This document shows, one piece after another, positions 8,334-17,593 of a DNA stretch of 64,000 nt. Below the pieces are notes generated by a model. The model was not told the DNA's origin. It did no database searches and was given only the letters and a program-made list of their open reading frames with translations. The DNA comes from Roseobacter litoralis Och 149. Its GTDB lineage: Bacteria > Pseudomonadota > Alphaproteobacteria > Rhodobacterales > Rhodobacteraceae. The stretch lies in assembly GCF_000154785.2 (NCBI RefSeq), contig NC_015730.1:1178001-1242000 (forward strand). The letters are read 5' to 3'. The position numbers were made by a program, and so were the translations under genes. The number at the start of each line of letters is the position of its first letter. Within the stretch, counting starts at the first letter, position 1.

Positions 8334-9670
8334 CCATCCGGGCGATCAAGAATGCAGATGTGATCGTGACGATGGACGATGCGCGCAGAAAGCTCGCGGG
8401 CGCGGACATCGTGATTGATGGCGGTGCAATTCGTGCAATCGGGCCAGGTGCCGCCGGCGATCTGCCCGCGATGGATGCGCGCGGCTGTGTGATCACGCCC
8501 GGTCTGGTGAATACGCACCACCATCTTTACCAGTCTTTGACCCGTACCGTGCCGGAGGGGCAGGATGCGCTGTTGTTCGGGTGGTTGCAGACCCTCTATC
8601 CGATCTGGGGAAAGTTCACGCCGGATCATATGTTTACTTCAGCGCAGGTGGGGTTGATTGAGCTGGCGCTTTCGGGATGCAGCCTGAGCAGTGATCACCT
8701 TTACCTTTACCCCAATGGGACCCGGCTGGAAGATACCATCCATGCCGCCCGTGAGGTTGGCCTGCGATTCCAGCCAACGCGCGGTGCGATGAGCATTGGT
8801 ATCTCCGACGGTGGTTTGCCGCCCGATACGCTCGTCGAGAAAGAAGCGGATATTCTTGAGGACTGCATCCGTGTGATCGATGCCTTTCACGATGCGGCGC
8901 CGTCTTCGATGTGTCGAGTCGGGGTTGCGCCATGTTCGCCATTTTCGGTCAGCCGCGAGCTTATGCGCGATGCCGCTCTGCTCGCGCGGGACAAAGGCGT
9001 GATGATGCACACGCATCTGGCGGAAAACGACGAAGACATCGCCTATTCGCTCGCGAATTTTGGCTGTCGCCCCGGTCAATATGCCGAAAGCCTTGGTTGG
9101 GTTGGTCCGGATGTGTGGCATGCGCATTGCGTCAAACTGGATGCCGCCGAGATTAAACTCTTTGCCGACACATCGACGGGTATCGCGCATTGTCCCTGCT
9201 CGAATTGCCGTCTTGGCAGTGGGATAGCGCCGATCCGCAAGATGCGGGATGCGCAGGTGCCGGTGGGCCTTGGCGTTGATGGCTCTGCAAGCAATGATGC
9301 AGGCAACCTGATCGCAGAGGCGCGGCAGGCCATGTTGTTGCAACGTGTGGCATCTGGTGCAGACGCCATGAGCGCTGACGAAGCGCTGGAGATCGCAACA
9401 CGCGGGGGCGCGGATGTTCTGGGGCGTCCCGAATGCGGCCGTCTGCAGGTGGGCGCGCGCGCGGACATCGCCATCTGGGACATGGGTGGCATTGAGGCCG
9501 CAGGCAGTTGGGATCCATCCGCGTTGCTGCTCGCGGGGCCCACAACGGTCAGAGACCTGATTGTCGAGGGGCGGGACGTCGTGCGCGACGGCCAGATGGT
9601 CACGATCAACACCAGTGCCGTGATCGCGCGCCAGAACGATTTGGTGCAGGGTTTGCGTGACGGGATGTGA
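8330..9670 (+). CDS. 8-oxoguanine deaminase-like amidohydrolase
   Basis: A 446-residue amidohydrolase of the TrzN/AtzA-like branch. Metal and catalytic motifs are NTHHHLYQ (His63, His65), HTHLAENDED, WHAHCVKL and GLGVDGSASNDAG. The overall motif spacing resembles 8-oxoguanine deaminases, which turn 8-oxoguanine into urate; other aminopurine or hydroxy-triazine substrates cannot be excluded. I start at the GTG at 8330, whose GTGA overlaps the hisN stop, rather than the TTG at 8321. A guanine deaminase gene follows in convergent orientation, which supports a purine role. Confidence 0.8.
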   Translation: MTIRAIKNADVIVTMDDARRKLAGADIVIDGGAIRAIGPGAAGDLPAMDARGCVITPGLVNTHHHLYQSLTRTVPEGQDALLFGWLQTLYPIWGKFTPDHMFTSAQVGLIELALSGCSLSSDHLYLYPNGTRLEDTIHAAREVGLRFQPTRGAMSIGISDGGLPPDTLVEKEADILEDCIRVIDAFHDAAPSSMCRVGVAPCSPFSVSRELMRDAALLARDKGVMMHTHLAENDEDIAYSLANFGCRPGQYAESLGWVGPDVWHAHCVKLDAAEIKLFADTSTGIAHCPCSNCRLGSGIAPIRKMRDAQVPVGLGVDGSASNDAGNLIAEARQAMLLQRVASGADAMSADEALEIATRGGADVLGRPECGRLQVGARADIAIWDMGGIEAAGSWDPSALLLAGPTTVRDLIVEGRDVVRDGQMVTINTSAVIARQNDLVQGLRDGM

Positions 9671-9682
9671 AGGGTCGGGCGA

Positions 9683-10987
9683 TTAGCCTGTGACCCACCG
9701 TTTTCCAGCGATCCAGACATCCGCAATAGCCCGGTCATCGCCCATCATGATCGTGGGAAAAATCGCTTCCCAGACGTTTTCCGCTTCGGCCGCGCGTTGG
9801 GCAATCGCCGGGGTGGAGGCCAGATCAAGGATCGTCAGGTCGGCTTCATACCCCGGTGCGAGGGTGCCGATTGTGTCCTGCAAATGCAACGCACGCGCCG
9901 ACCCGGCAGTCGCCAGATAAAGCAATTGGGCCGGATGCAACGCGGTGCCGCGCAGTTGGGCGACCTCGTAAGCGGCGGCCATGGTGCGCAACATGGAAAA
10001 CGACGACCCACCACCGGTATCCGTCGCCAACCCCAAAGGCACTGACCGCGCAGCGAGCCCTGCCACATCCATCAACCCTGACCCGATAAAGGTGTTCGAG
10101 GTCGGGCAATGCACAAGGGCCGCGCCAGTTTCGGCGATGCGGTCAATTTCGCGAGACTCAAGGTGAATGGCGTGGCCAAAAACCGCGCGTTCGCCGATCA
10201 GACCATACATTTCGTACGTGTCGAGATAATCGCGCGCTGTCGGGAAAAGCCCCCGCGCCCATTCGATTTCCGGCACCTGTTCGCTCAGATGCGTTTGCAT
10301 CAGGCAGGTCGGATGCTCCGCCCAAAGCGCACCCAGAGCCTCCAGTTGCGCAGGCGTTGATGTAGGCGAAAACCGCGGCGTGATCGCATATTGCGCACGC
10401 CCCCGGCCATGCCAGTGTTCCAGCAGCGATTTGCTCTCGTCATAGGCGCGCTGGGCGGTATCACACAGCGCGTCCGGCGCGTTGCGATCCATACAGGTCT
10501 TCCCGGCGATCGTGCGCAGGTTCCGCGTTTCAGCAGCCTCGAAAAACGCATCCACGCTCGCGGGGTGCGATGTTGCATAGGAACACACCGTGGTGGTGCC
10601 ATGCGCCAAACTCAGATCCAGATAGCGATCCGCGATGATGCCCGCATAGTCAGGATCAGACAGACGCAGTTCTTCGGGAAAGGTATATGTATTCAGCCAG
10701 TCGATCAGCTGTTTCCCCCAACTGGCAATAATGGCCGTCTGCGGGTAATGAACATGGGCGTCGACAAAACCGGGACATATCAACCTGTCACCATAGTCCG
10801 TGACCCGGGCCTGCGGGTGTTGCCTGCGCAATGCGCTTGCTTTCCCGACCTGTTCAATGCGCCCGTCTTTGAGCAAGACGGCGCTGTCACGCGTGACGGC
10901 CACAGCCTCTTGCCAAGGCGATGTCATCGGGTTTCCGCTGACGTCGAAGGTTTGTCCAAGGATTAAATCACATACGCTCATACCCAA
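9683..10987 (-). CDS. guaD: Guanine deaminase
   Basis: A 434-residue zinc amidohydrolase that converts guanine to xanthine and ammonia. Motifs seen are DAHVHYPQTAI (metal His pair), CMDRNAPD, QTHLSEQVPEIEW, FGHAIHLE and GLATDTGGGSSFSML, all typical of GuaD. The Cys-Met-Asp-Arg-Asn segment is particularly characteristic. A second in-frame ATG lies at 10981. It is convergent with the 8-oxoguanine deaminase-like gene, and only 12 bases separate their stops. Confidence 0.93.
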   Translation of the reverse strand: MGMSVCDLILGQTFDVSGNPMTSPWQEAVAVTRDSAVLLKDGRIEQVGKASALRRQHPQARVTDYGDRLICPGFVDAHVHYPQTAIIASWGKQLIDWLNTYTFPEELRLSDPDYAGIIADRYLDLSLAHGTTTVCSYATSHPASVDAFFEAAETRNLRTIAGKTCMDRNAPDALCDTAQRAYDESKSLLEHWHGRGRAQYAITPRFSPTSTPAQLEALGALWAEHPTCLMQTHLSEQVPEIEWARGLFPTARDYLDTYEMYGLIGERAVFGHAIHLESREIDRIAETGAALVHCPTSNTFIGSGLMDVAGLAARSVPLGLATDTGGGSSFSMLRTMAAAYEVAQLRGTALHPAQLLYLATAGSARALHLQDTIGTLAPGYEADLTILDLASTPAIAQRAAEAENVWEAIFPTIMMGDDRAIADVWIAGKRWVTG

Positions 10988-11087
10988 CTCTTAGGGACTT
11001 GCTGTGCGGACAGCAACGATCATTGGGCGGACCATTGTAACCATATTGGCGCGCGCCTATTGTCGGGTTTGCATCAGGAGGACGCAG

Positions 11088-12479
11088 ATGTCGGAGCAAA
11101 CCGAACCAGTACCAATTGAGCTTGAGGACGCCGCCTATGTGCTGGGTCCCAAGGCGATATCAGCCATCCTCTATGCTGTGGATATCGAGGATCAGGCCAA
11201 GCTCACAGAGCTGATGGAGCCGCTGCACCCTGCGGACATCGCGGACCTTCTGGAACAGATCAACGCATTCGATCGCTCTCGGCTGATCCGGCTTTATGAT
11301 CGCGAGTTTGACGGGGAAATCCTTTCGGAGCTGGATGAAAGCATCCGCGAAGAGGTCATTGGCGTTCTGACGCCGCAGGTTTTGACGCAAGCGGTCCGCG
11401 AGATGGACAGCGACGATGTGGTCGATCTGGTCGAGGATCTGGAGGATCATCAGCAAGAAACGATCCTTGATGCGCTTGAGGACGTGGACCGCGCGGCTGT
11501 GCAGCAGGCTCTGGGGTATCCGGAGTATTCCGCCGGGCGCCTGATGCAGCGAGAAGTCGTCATGGCACCGGAGCATTGGACCGTTGGCGAGGCGATTGAC
11601 CATTTGCGCGCCACGCCCGAAGAGGAATTGCCGGATCAGTTTTACCACATCGTGATCGTGGATCCGCGCCTGCATCCGGTAGGGAATGTCACGCTTGGCA
11701 AGCTGATGCGGTCGCGGCGTGAAACCAAGCTGATGGATTTGCTGGAAGAAACCTTCCAGATCATACCTGCAACGCAAGAAGAATCCGACGTTGCCTATGC
11801 GTTCAATCAATATCACCTGATTTCGGCCCCCGTGGTTGATGAGGAGGGGCGATTGATCGGCATTATCACCATAGACGATGCCATGGCGGTTCTGGATGAA
11901 GAACACGAGGAAGACATCCTGCGGCTCGCCGGGGTCGGGGAGGGCTCCTTGTCGGACCGTGTCTCAGAAACGACCAAGCAGCGGTTGCCATGGTTGGCTG
12001 TGAACTTGCTGACGGCCATTGCTGCCTCTCTGGTGATTGCCCAGTTTGAAGCGGCCATCGCGCAGATCGTCGCGTTGGCGGTGCTGATGCCGATTGTGGC
12101 CTCGATGGGAGGGAATGCTGGCACGCAGTCGCTGACCGTGGCGGTGCGCGCATTGGCGACCAAGGACCTCACCGGGGCAAACGTCTGGCGCGTGATCAGG
12201 CGCGAAGTTCTGGTCGGCGCGATCAACGGGCTGATTTTTGCGGTGGTGATCGGCATTGTCGGTGTAATCTGGTTTGGCTCACCGGCCTTGGGATTTGTCA
12301 TCGCAATCGCGATGGTCATCAACATGATTGTTGCCGGGCTTGCAGGCACGGCTATTCCGGTCATTTTAGATCGGATCGGAATTGACCCCGCACTGGCCTC
12401 CGGCGCATTCGTAACGACCGTCACGGATGTGGTGGGCTTTTTCGCCTTCCTTGGAATTGCAGTTATGGTGCTATTGTGA
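11088..12479 (+). CDS. mgtE: Magnesium transporter MgtE
   Basis: A 463-residue MgtE magnesium channel. It has the N-terminal superhelical domain (LHPADIADLLEQINAFDR), paired CBS domains with DEEGRLIGIITIDDAMAVL, and five C-terminal membrane helices with LPWLAVNLLTAIAAS and MGGNAGTQSL, the pore-lining signature. The ATG at 11088 follows AGGAGGA; upstream in-frame starts are not supported. The CBS and N domains gate the channel by magnesium occupancy in characterised members. Its stop overlaps the next gene. Confidence 0.95.
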   Translation: MSEQTEPVPIELEDAAYVLGPKAISAILYAVDIEDQAKLTELMEPLHPADIADLLEQINAFDRSRLIRLYDREFDGEILSELDESIREEVIGVLTPQVLTQAVREMDSDDVVDLVEDLEDHQQETILDALEDVDRAAVQQALGYPEYSAGRLMQREVVMAPEHWTVGEAIDHLRATPEEELPDQFYHIVIVDPRLHPVGNVTLGKLMRSRRETKLMDLLEETFQIIPATQEESDVAYAFNQYHLISAPVVDEEGRLIGIITIDDAMAVLDEEHEEDILRLAGVGEGSLSDRVSETTKQRLPWLAVNLLTAIAASLVIAQFEAAIAQIVALAVLMPIVASMGGNAGTQSLTVAVRALATKDLTGANVWRVIRREVLVGAINGLIFAVVIGIVGVIWFGSPALGFVIAIAMVINMIVAGLAGTAIPVILDRIGIDPALASGAFVTTVTDVVGFFAFLGIAVMVLL

Positions 12480-13048
12480 CGGATATGACCGAAATCAAAG
12501 CGGCCGCGCGAAAGGCTGCCTTTGCGCGTCGCGAAGCGGCGCATGCGAACAATAAAGGGACCGGCGCGGCGCTGTTGTCGAGTGTGCTGGCGGGCTATCG
12601 CGGGGTGCCCACGGCTGGTTATATGCCAATCCGTTCGGAAATTGACCCTATGCCTGCCATGATCGAGGCGGCGGCGCATGGCCCGGTTGGTGTACCGGTG
12701 ATCATCGGCGCGGGTCAGCCGCTTCGCTTTGCCCGCTGGGAGCCTGATATGAAAATGATCAGCGGTGCATTCGGCGTTCAGATTCCTGAGCACGCAGAGT
12801 TTTTTGAACCTGAAATTGTGATTGCACCTCTTGTGGCCTTTGATACGCAAGGCGGGCGGCTGGGGTACGGCGGCGGGTTTTATGATCGCACGCTTGAAGG
12901 TTTGAGGGCGAAACGCGCAACGCTCGCTGTTGGGTTTGCCTATGCAGCGCAGATTTCAGACACGCTACCACTGGAGTCGACGGACCAACCGTTGGATGCC
13001 ATCGTAACCGAACAGAAAATCTATGATTTTCGCTTAGGAACAGTATAA
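12476..13048 (+). CDS. 5-formyltetrahydrofolate cyclo-ligase
   Basis: A 190-residue MTHFS-family enzyme converting 5-formyl-THF to 5,10-methenyl-THF with ATP. It has the basic N-terminal region KAAARKAAFARREAAH and the ATP-binding signature GGRLGYGGGFYDRTLE. The GTG at 12476 overlaps the mgtE stop (GTGA); an ATG at 12485 is an alternative. The coupling to mgtE and magnesium dependence of the enzyme are suggestive but may be chance. Confidence 0.92.
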   Translation: MTDMTEIKAAARKAAFARREAAHANNKGTGAALLSSVLAGYRGVPTAGYMPIRSEIDPMPAMIEAAAHGPVGVPVIIGAGQPLRFARWEPDMKMISGAFGVQIPEHAEFFEPEIVIAPLVAFDTQGGRLGYGGGFYDRTLEGLRAKRATLAVGFAYAAQISDTLPLESTDQPLDAIVTEQKIYDFRLGTV

Positions 13049-13290
13049 AGCACGACCTTTAGAATATTGTGATTGTCTTGTTCGACCGCAGCCCTGTTTC
13101 ATCTGCGTTCGGCGCGTTCAAAAAGGCGCAGCACGCATCACGACGCTGTCCCAGAGATCAGGTCCGGCCCCTGCGCTTGCCGAGCTTTGGGTTGGACCAG
13201 TCGCGGTGCTTGCGCCAGTCCCTTGCGTTTGAGTGAGAAAAATTTCCCCCGCCTCTTGCCCTGATCGTATCGCGGGCCTAGGCATCTTGC

Positions 13291-14103
13291 ATGAAGATTT
13301 TGTTTCTTGGCGACGTCATGGGCAGGGCCGGACGGCGCGCGATCACAGAAAACCTGCCGCGATTGAGGCAGGAATGGCGGTTGGATTTCGTTGTGGTGAA
13401 CAGCGAAAACGCGACCTCCGGCATGGGGCTCTCGGGCAGCCATGCAAAAACCCTGCTTGACGCAGGCGCAGATTGCCTGACGTTGGGCGATCACGCCTTT
13501 GATCAAAAGGACATGCTGCAGTTCATCCAGCACGAACCGCGCATCCTGAGGCCCCTCAATTTTTCCAAGGCCGCGCCCGGCAAAGGCGCGCGTTTGTTCA
13601 CCGCACAAAATGGGCGCAAGGTTCTGGTGGCGCAGGTCCTGGGGCAGGTGTTTATGAAACGCCCCTTTGACGATCCGTTCTCGGCCCTTGAACCGGTGCT
13701 GAAAACCCATCCACTGGGCGGGCAGGCGTCAGCCGCGCTTGTTGACATTCACTGCGAAGCGACCTCGGAAAAAATGGCGCTTGGGCATTTTTGCGATGGC
13801 CGGGTCAGCCTTGCGGTTGGCACGCATACCCATGTGCCAACGGCGGATGCAATGGTGTTGCCGGGGGGCACGGGGTATTTGACGGACGCAGGCATGTGCG
13901 GGGATTATCATTCGGTGATCGGCATGGAAAAAACCGAACCCCTGCGGCGCTTTATTACAGGCATGCCCAAGGACCGATTTACGCCCGCGACGGGCACTGC
14001 GACCCTGTCAGGTGTCTATGTAGAGACAGATGACCGCACTGGAAAAGCAACCCGGATCGCCATGGTGCGAGACGGTGGGATACTGCAACCAGCCGCGCCA
14101 TGA
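13291..14103 (+). CDS. YmdB-type metallophosphoesterase
   Basis: A 270-residue protein of the YmdB family (TIGR00282-like), a calcineurin-like phosphoesterase. The metal motifs are LFLGDVMGRAGR, VVVNSENAT, LGDHAFDQKD, DIHCEATSEK and GTHTHVPTAD. Bacillus YmdB is a 2',3'-cyclic-nucleotide phosphodiesterase that affects biofilm and motility; the substrate here is inferred. Its stop overlaps the start of the following DMT gene (ATGA). Confidence 0.9.
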   Translation: MKILFLGDVMGRAGRRAITENLPRLRQEWRLDFVVVNSENATSGMGLSGSHAKTLLDAGADCLTLGDHAFDQKDMLQFIQHEPRILRPLNFSKAAPGKGARLFTAQNGRKVLVAQVLGQVFMKRPFDDPFSALEPVLKTHPLGGQASAALVDIHCEATSEKMALGHFCDGRVSLAVGTHTHVPTADAMVLPGGTGYLTDAGMCGDYHSVIGMEKTEPLRRFITGMPKDRFTPATGTATLSGVYVETDDRTGKATRIAMVRDGGILQPAAP

Positions 14104-15005
14104 CCCGCCGTGAAACGGTGTTTTTCAGCTTTGTGCTGGTGCTGCTGGGGGCCGGGTGGGGCGTAACGATCCCGCTTACAAAAATAGCTGTCTCAAGCGG
14201 TTTTGGCCATTTCGGGCTGATTTTCTGGCAGCTCTTGATCGGATCGGTGCTGATGGCAGTTTTATGCGCAGTGCGCGGCAAGGGATTGCCCGTCAATTGG
14301 TCGACATTGCGCGTCTTTGCCATTGTCGCGCTGATCGGGACGTTGATACCGAATACAGCGTCCTTTCAGGCGGCGGTTCACGTGCCGGCCGGTATTATGG
14401 CAATTCTGTTGTCGATGATCCCGATGTTCGCCTTTCCCATTGCATTGCTCCTGCGGCTCGACAGCTTTTCATGGAGACGCCTATCGGGATTGTTTGCGGG
14501 TCTTCTGGGTGTTCTGATCATCGTCATGCCGGGGGTAAGCGCGGCGCTTGCCGCCCCGGTGTTTTGGCTGCTGGTCGCAATGATCGCTGGTCTTTGCTAT
14601 GCGATGGAAGGGAATGTGGTGGCCAAATGGGGCACTGCCGGTCTGGATGCGGTACAGGTCCTTTTCGGGGCATCGCTGTTGGGGACAGTGGTCATTTTGC
14701 CCGTGACCCTTGCATCGGGACAGTTCATCGCCCCGGCCGACCTGAACACAACATCGGGCCATGCCTTGATGGGGGCCTCGGTTGCGCATGTGCTGGTCTA
14801 CGCAGGGTATGTCTGGCTGGTTGGTCGGGCGGGACCTGTGTTTACTGTGCAGGTCAGCTATCTGGTTACGGGCTTTGCGCTTTTGTGGGCCAAGGTCATA
14901 CTTGCCGAAGCCTACCCGCCTGCGGTTTGGGCAGCTTTGGCGCTTATGTTTGTCGGCATGTACCTTGTACAGCCGCGGAGCAAAGGCGGGCTTGCTCAAG
15001 CCTGA
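14100..15005 (+). CDS. EamA/DMT-family transporter
   Basis: A 301-residue inner-membrane protein with ten predicted helices arranged as two EamA repeats (about residues 5-140 and 155-295). The first repeat starts LVLLGAGWGVTIPLTKIAV and the second is visible from LLVAMIAGLCYAMEGNVVAK. DMT proteins export or import small metabolites such as amino acids; the substrate is not readable from sequence. It is coupled to the YmdB gene by a four-base overlap. Confidence 0.88.
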   Translation: MTRRETVFFSFVLVLLGAGWGVTIPLTKIAVSSGFGHFGLIFWQLLIGSVLMAVLCAVRGKGLPVNWSTLRVFAIVALIGTLIPNTASFQAAVHVPAGIMAILLSMIPMFAFPIALLLRLDSFSWRRLSGLFAGLLGVLIIVMPGVSAALAAPVFWLLVAMIAGLCYAMEGNVVAKWGTAGLDAVQVLFGASLLGTVVILPVTLASGQFIAPADLNTTSGHALMGASVAHVLVYAGYVWLVGRAGPVFTVQVSYLVTGFALLWAKVILAEAYPPAVWAALALMFVGMYLVQPRSKGGLAQA

Positions 15006-15056
15006 CCGATCAGCGACAGTGACCGTCAGGCCAGCAAAGCACGGAGCGCTTCTGCA

Positions 15057-16838
15057 TTGATAAACCTCTTTCAGCTTCCCGCACAGGCAGCGCCGCTCCT
15101 GACACTTGCTGTTGTGGGCATCATGTTCGTTTTGTTTGTCCGCGAAACATTCCCAACCGAGGTTGTTGCAATTGCGGGCGCGGCCTTGATGCTGGTCATG
15201 GGGGTATTGCCCTACGACGATGCGCGCGCCGTCCTGAGCAACCCAGCGCCCTGGACAATCGCCGCGATGTTCATCGTCATGGGGGCCTTGGTGCGCACCG
15301 GCGCGTTGGATGTGTTGACGCGGGCAGCGGAAAAACAGGCAAAGGTCCGCCCCAAATCCGCGGTTGCCGGGGTGATTTTATCCGTCATGGGGGCCTCTGC
15401 GATCATGAACAACACGCCTGTCGTCGTGGTTATGATACCGATCGTTGTGCAGTTGAGCAAAACACTTGGCGTAAAGGCGTCCAAACTGCTGATTCCTTTG
15501 AGCTATGCGGCCATCATGGGCGGTTCGCTCACGTTGCTTGGCACCTCGACAAACCTGTTGGTCGATGGGGTGGCCCGCACCGAGGGGCTCGCGCCGTTTA
15601 CGATTTTTGAAATCATGCCAATTGGGTTGGTGGTTTGCGCCTGGGGTCTGATCTATCTCGCCTTTATCGCGCCGCGTATTTTGCCGGACCGTGACAGTAT
15701 GGCGAACATGCTGACGGACCGATCAAAGATGAAATTCTTCACCGAAGCGGTCATTCCGCCGGACAGCAACCTGATTGGGCGCGCGGTACTTGGGGTGCAA
15801 CTGTTCAAACGTGAGGGCGTGCGTTTGATTGATGTCGTGCGTGGAGACCTATCTTTGCGCCGCGACCTGAAGGCTGTTGAACTGGAGGTCGGCGACCGGG
15901 TGGTTTTGCGTACGCAAATGACCGAACTGCTGAGCCTGCAAACTAACAAGGAATTGCGCCGCGTGGATCAGGTGTCTGCGGTGGAAACGACCACCGTTGA
16001 GGTGTTGATCACGCCGGGGTGTCGCATGGTCGGGCGCTCTCTGGGGGGGATGCGCCTGCGTCGACGGTATGGCGTTTATCCGTTGGCCGTGCACCGTCGG
16101 AACCAGAACATCGGGCAGAAGTTGGATTCTCTGATCGTCAAGGTCGGTGATACCCTGCTGCTGGAGGGGGCGCCGGCGGATATTCAGCGGCTTGCCGATG
16201 ATATGGATGTTGTTGACGTCTCGCACCCCACGGAACGGGCGTATCGGCGCAGCCATGCGCCCATCGCCATCGCAGCACTTGCCGGGATCGTTGCCTTTGC
16301 TGCGTTTAACGTCGCGCCCATTTTGCTCTTGGCCGTCGTCGCGGTGGCGGTCGTGTTGGTGACGGGGTGCATTGATGCGGATGAAGCGTTCTCCTTTGTC
16401 GAAGGGCGGCTGCTCGCATTGATCTTTTCGATGCTGACGATCGGCGCGGCGCTGCAGCAATCAGGGGCCATCGCATTGATTGTCGACAGTATTTCGCCCA
16501 CCTTGATGATGATGCCGCCCGCCGTCGTCGTGCTGGTGGTGTTTGCGATGACGTCCACCTTGACTGAAATTGTGTCCAACAATGCGGTTGCGGTCATTAT
16601 GACTCCGCTCGCGATTGGGTTGGGTACGGCTTTAGGATTGGACCCGCGCCCCTTGGTTGTCGCAGTGATGATCGCGGCGTCTTGTGCCTTTGCCACCCCG
16701 ATCGGATACCAGACCAACACCCTTGTCTATGGTCCCGGTGGGTACCGGTTTACCGACTTTACGCGGGTGGGTTTGCCGTTGAATTTAAGCATGGCAGTGA
16801 TCGTGTCACTCGTCATTCCGCTGATTTGGCCGCTTTGA
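15057..16838 (+). CDS. SLC13-family permease with TrkA-C domains
   Basis: A 593-residue membrane protein with an SLC13/CitT-like permease split into two halves and two TrkA-C (RCK-C) domains between them at about residues 215-385. Motifs include MNNTPVVVVMIPIV, LLGTSTNLLVDG and, in the second half, VSNNAVAVIMTPLA and ATPIGYQTNTLVYGPGGY, the repeated hairpin segments of this transporter class. The start is read as TTG at 15057 with GGAG upstream, because later ATGs would cut the first helix. The substrate could be a di- or tricarboxylate, sulfate or another anion. Confidence 0.88.
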   Translation: MINLFQLPAQAAPLLTLAVVGIMFVLFVRETFPTEVVAIAGAALMLVMGVLPYDDARAVLSNPAPWTIAAMFIVMGALVRTGALDVLTRAAEKQAKVRPKSAVAGVILSVMGASAIMNNTPVVVVMIPIVVQLSKTLGVKASKLLIPLSYAAIMGGSLTLLGTSTNLLVDGVARTEGLAPFTIFEIMPIGLVVCAWGLIYLAFIAPRILPDRDSMANMLTDRSKMKFFTEAVIPPDSNLIGRAVLGVQLFKREGVRLIDVVRGDLSLRRDLKAVELEVGDRVVLRTQMTELLSLQTNKELRRVDQVSAVETTTVEVLITPGCRMVGRSLGGMRLRRRYGVYPLAVHRRNQNIGQKLDSLIVKVGDTLLLEGAPADIQRLADDMDVVDVSHPTERAYRRSHAPIAIAALAGIVAFAAFNVAPILLLAVVAVAVVLVTGCIDADEAFSFVEGRLLALIFSMLTIGAALQQSGAIALIVDSISPTLMMMPPAVVVLVVFAMTSTLTEIVSNNAVAVIMTPLAIGLGTALGLDPRPLVVAVMIAASCAFATPIGYQTNTLVYGPGGYRFTDFTRVGLPLNLSMAVIVSLVIPLIWPL

Positions 16839-16868
16839 AACATGGCCTATTAGTGCAGTGTTCAACCC

Positions 16869-17345
16869 CTAGACCACTGGCGGCTCACCAAAGGAAACAG
16901 TGCTGCCGTCTTTGTCGAGCAGGGACCACCGGGCGACAACGAAATGGTAGGACCCCGTTTCCCAACCGCTATCATCAATTTGCCTGCTGCGTCGCCAAGC
17001 GCCTTCAACGCGGACGGGCAGCCTGATTTTGTCTACGTCAGGCGGCCGGCCGCCAGCATCGGAGGCTTTTTTGCGCGCGATCGACATCAGTGCTTTGAGT
17101 TGTGCTTCCAATGGACCGACTTCAGCCGTTCGACGACCGGAAAAGAAAATATCGATTTCGGTTTTCCTGTCGACAAACCCGCGCACAATAAGATCATCCC
17201 GGCTATTTCGGCGCATTTGCGGAATAAGCTCAAGCATTTGCTGGCATATTGCAGTTTTGAAAAGCCCAGCATCCTCATAGGCGGGTGTAACTTCACCGGC
17301 GTTTCTGCGTGACTGATACATTTCGTTTCTTGAGTATGAAAGCAT
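16869..17345 (-). CDS. Hypothetical protein
   Basis: A 158-residue protein I do not recognise. The N-terminus carries MLSYSRNEMYQSRRNAG, the middle is a soluble mixed alpha/beta pattern with many charged residues (IVRGFVDRKTEIDIFF), and the C-terminus is beta-rich (GSYHFVVARWSLLDKDGS). There is no signal peptide or membrane segment. The start is uncertain: the ATG at 17345 has GGA upstream, but 17321 or a GTG at 17369 are also in frame. It is convergent with the SLC13 gene on its left. Confidence 0.55.
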   Translation of the reverse strand: MLSYSRNEMYQSRRNAGEVTPAYEDAGLFKTAICQQMLELIPQMRRNSRDDLIVRGFVDRKTEIDIFFSGRRTAEVGPLEAQLKALMSIARKKASDAGGRPPDVDKIRLPVRVEGAWRRSRQIDDSGWETGSYHFVVARWSLLDKDGSTVSFGEPPVV

Positions 17346-17593
17346 GTTCCGGGCCTGTCCTTGAACCACATTAGACCTTAGTCTTTGACCCGTTAAAGAA
17401 TGGTTTCGTGTCGCGATTTAGTTCCCGGTCAGGACTTTTGAACTCGGATGCGGCAGCCACCGACCGGACATACTATTCGCGAGCCAGATAAGAGCATCGC
17501 AGAGGGGGCCCAGCCCATGCAGGTTCGGCACGACGTCGAAGGATGGCCAAAAAACCTGATCTCAACGAGCGATGCAGACGTTTTTTGCCGTTG

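Noticed and set aside
11813-12850. 345-codon minus-strand frame under mgtE and the cyclo-ligase
   Set aside because: Antisense shadow spanning two real genes; composition is not protein-like.
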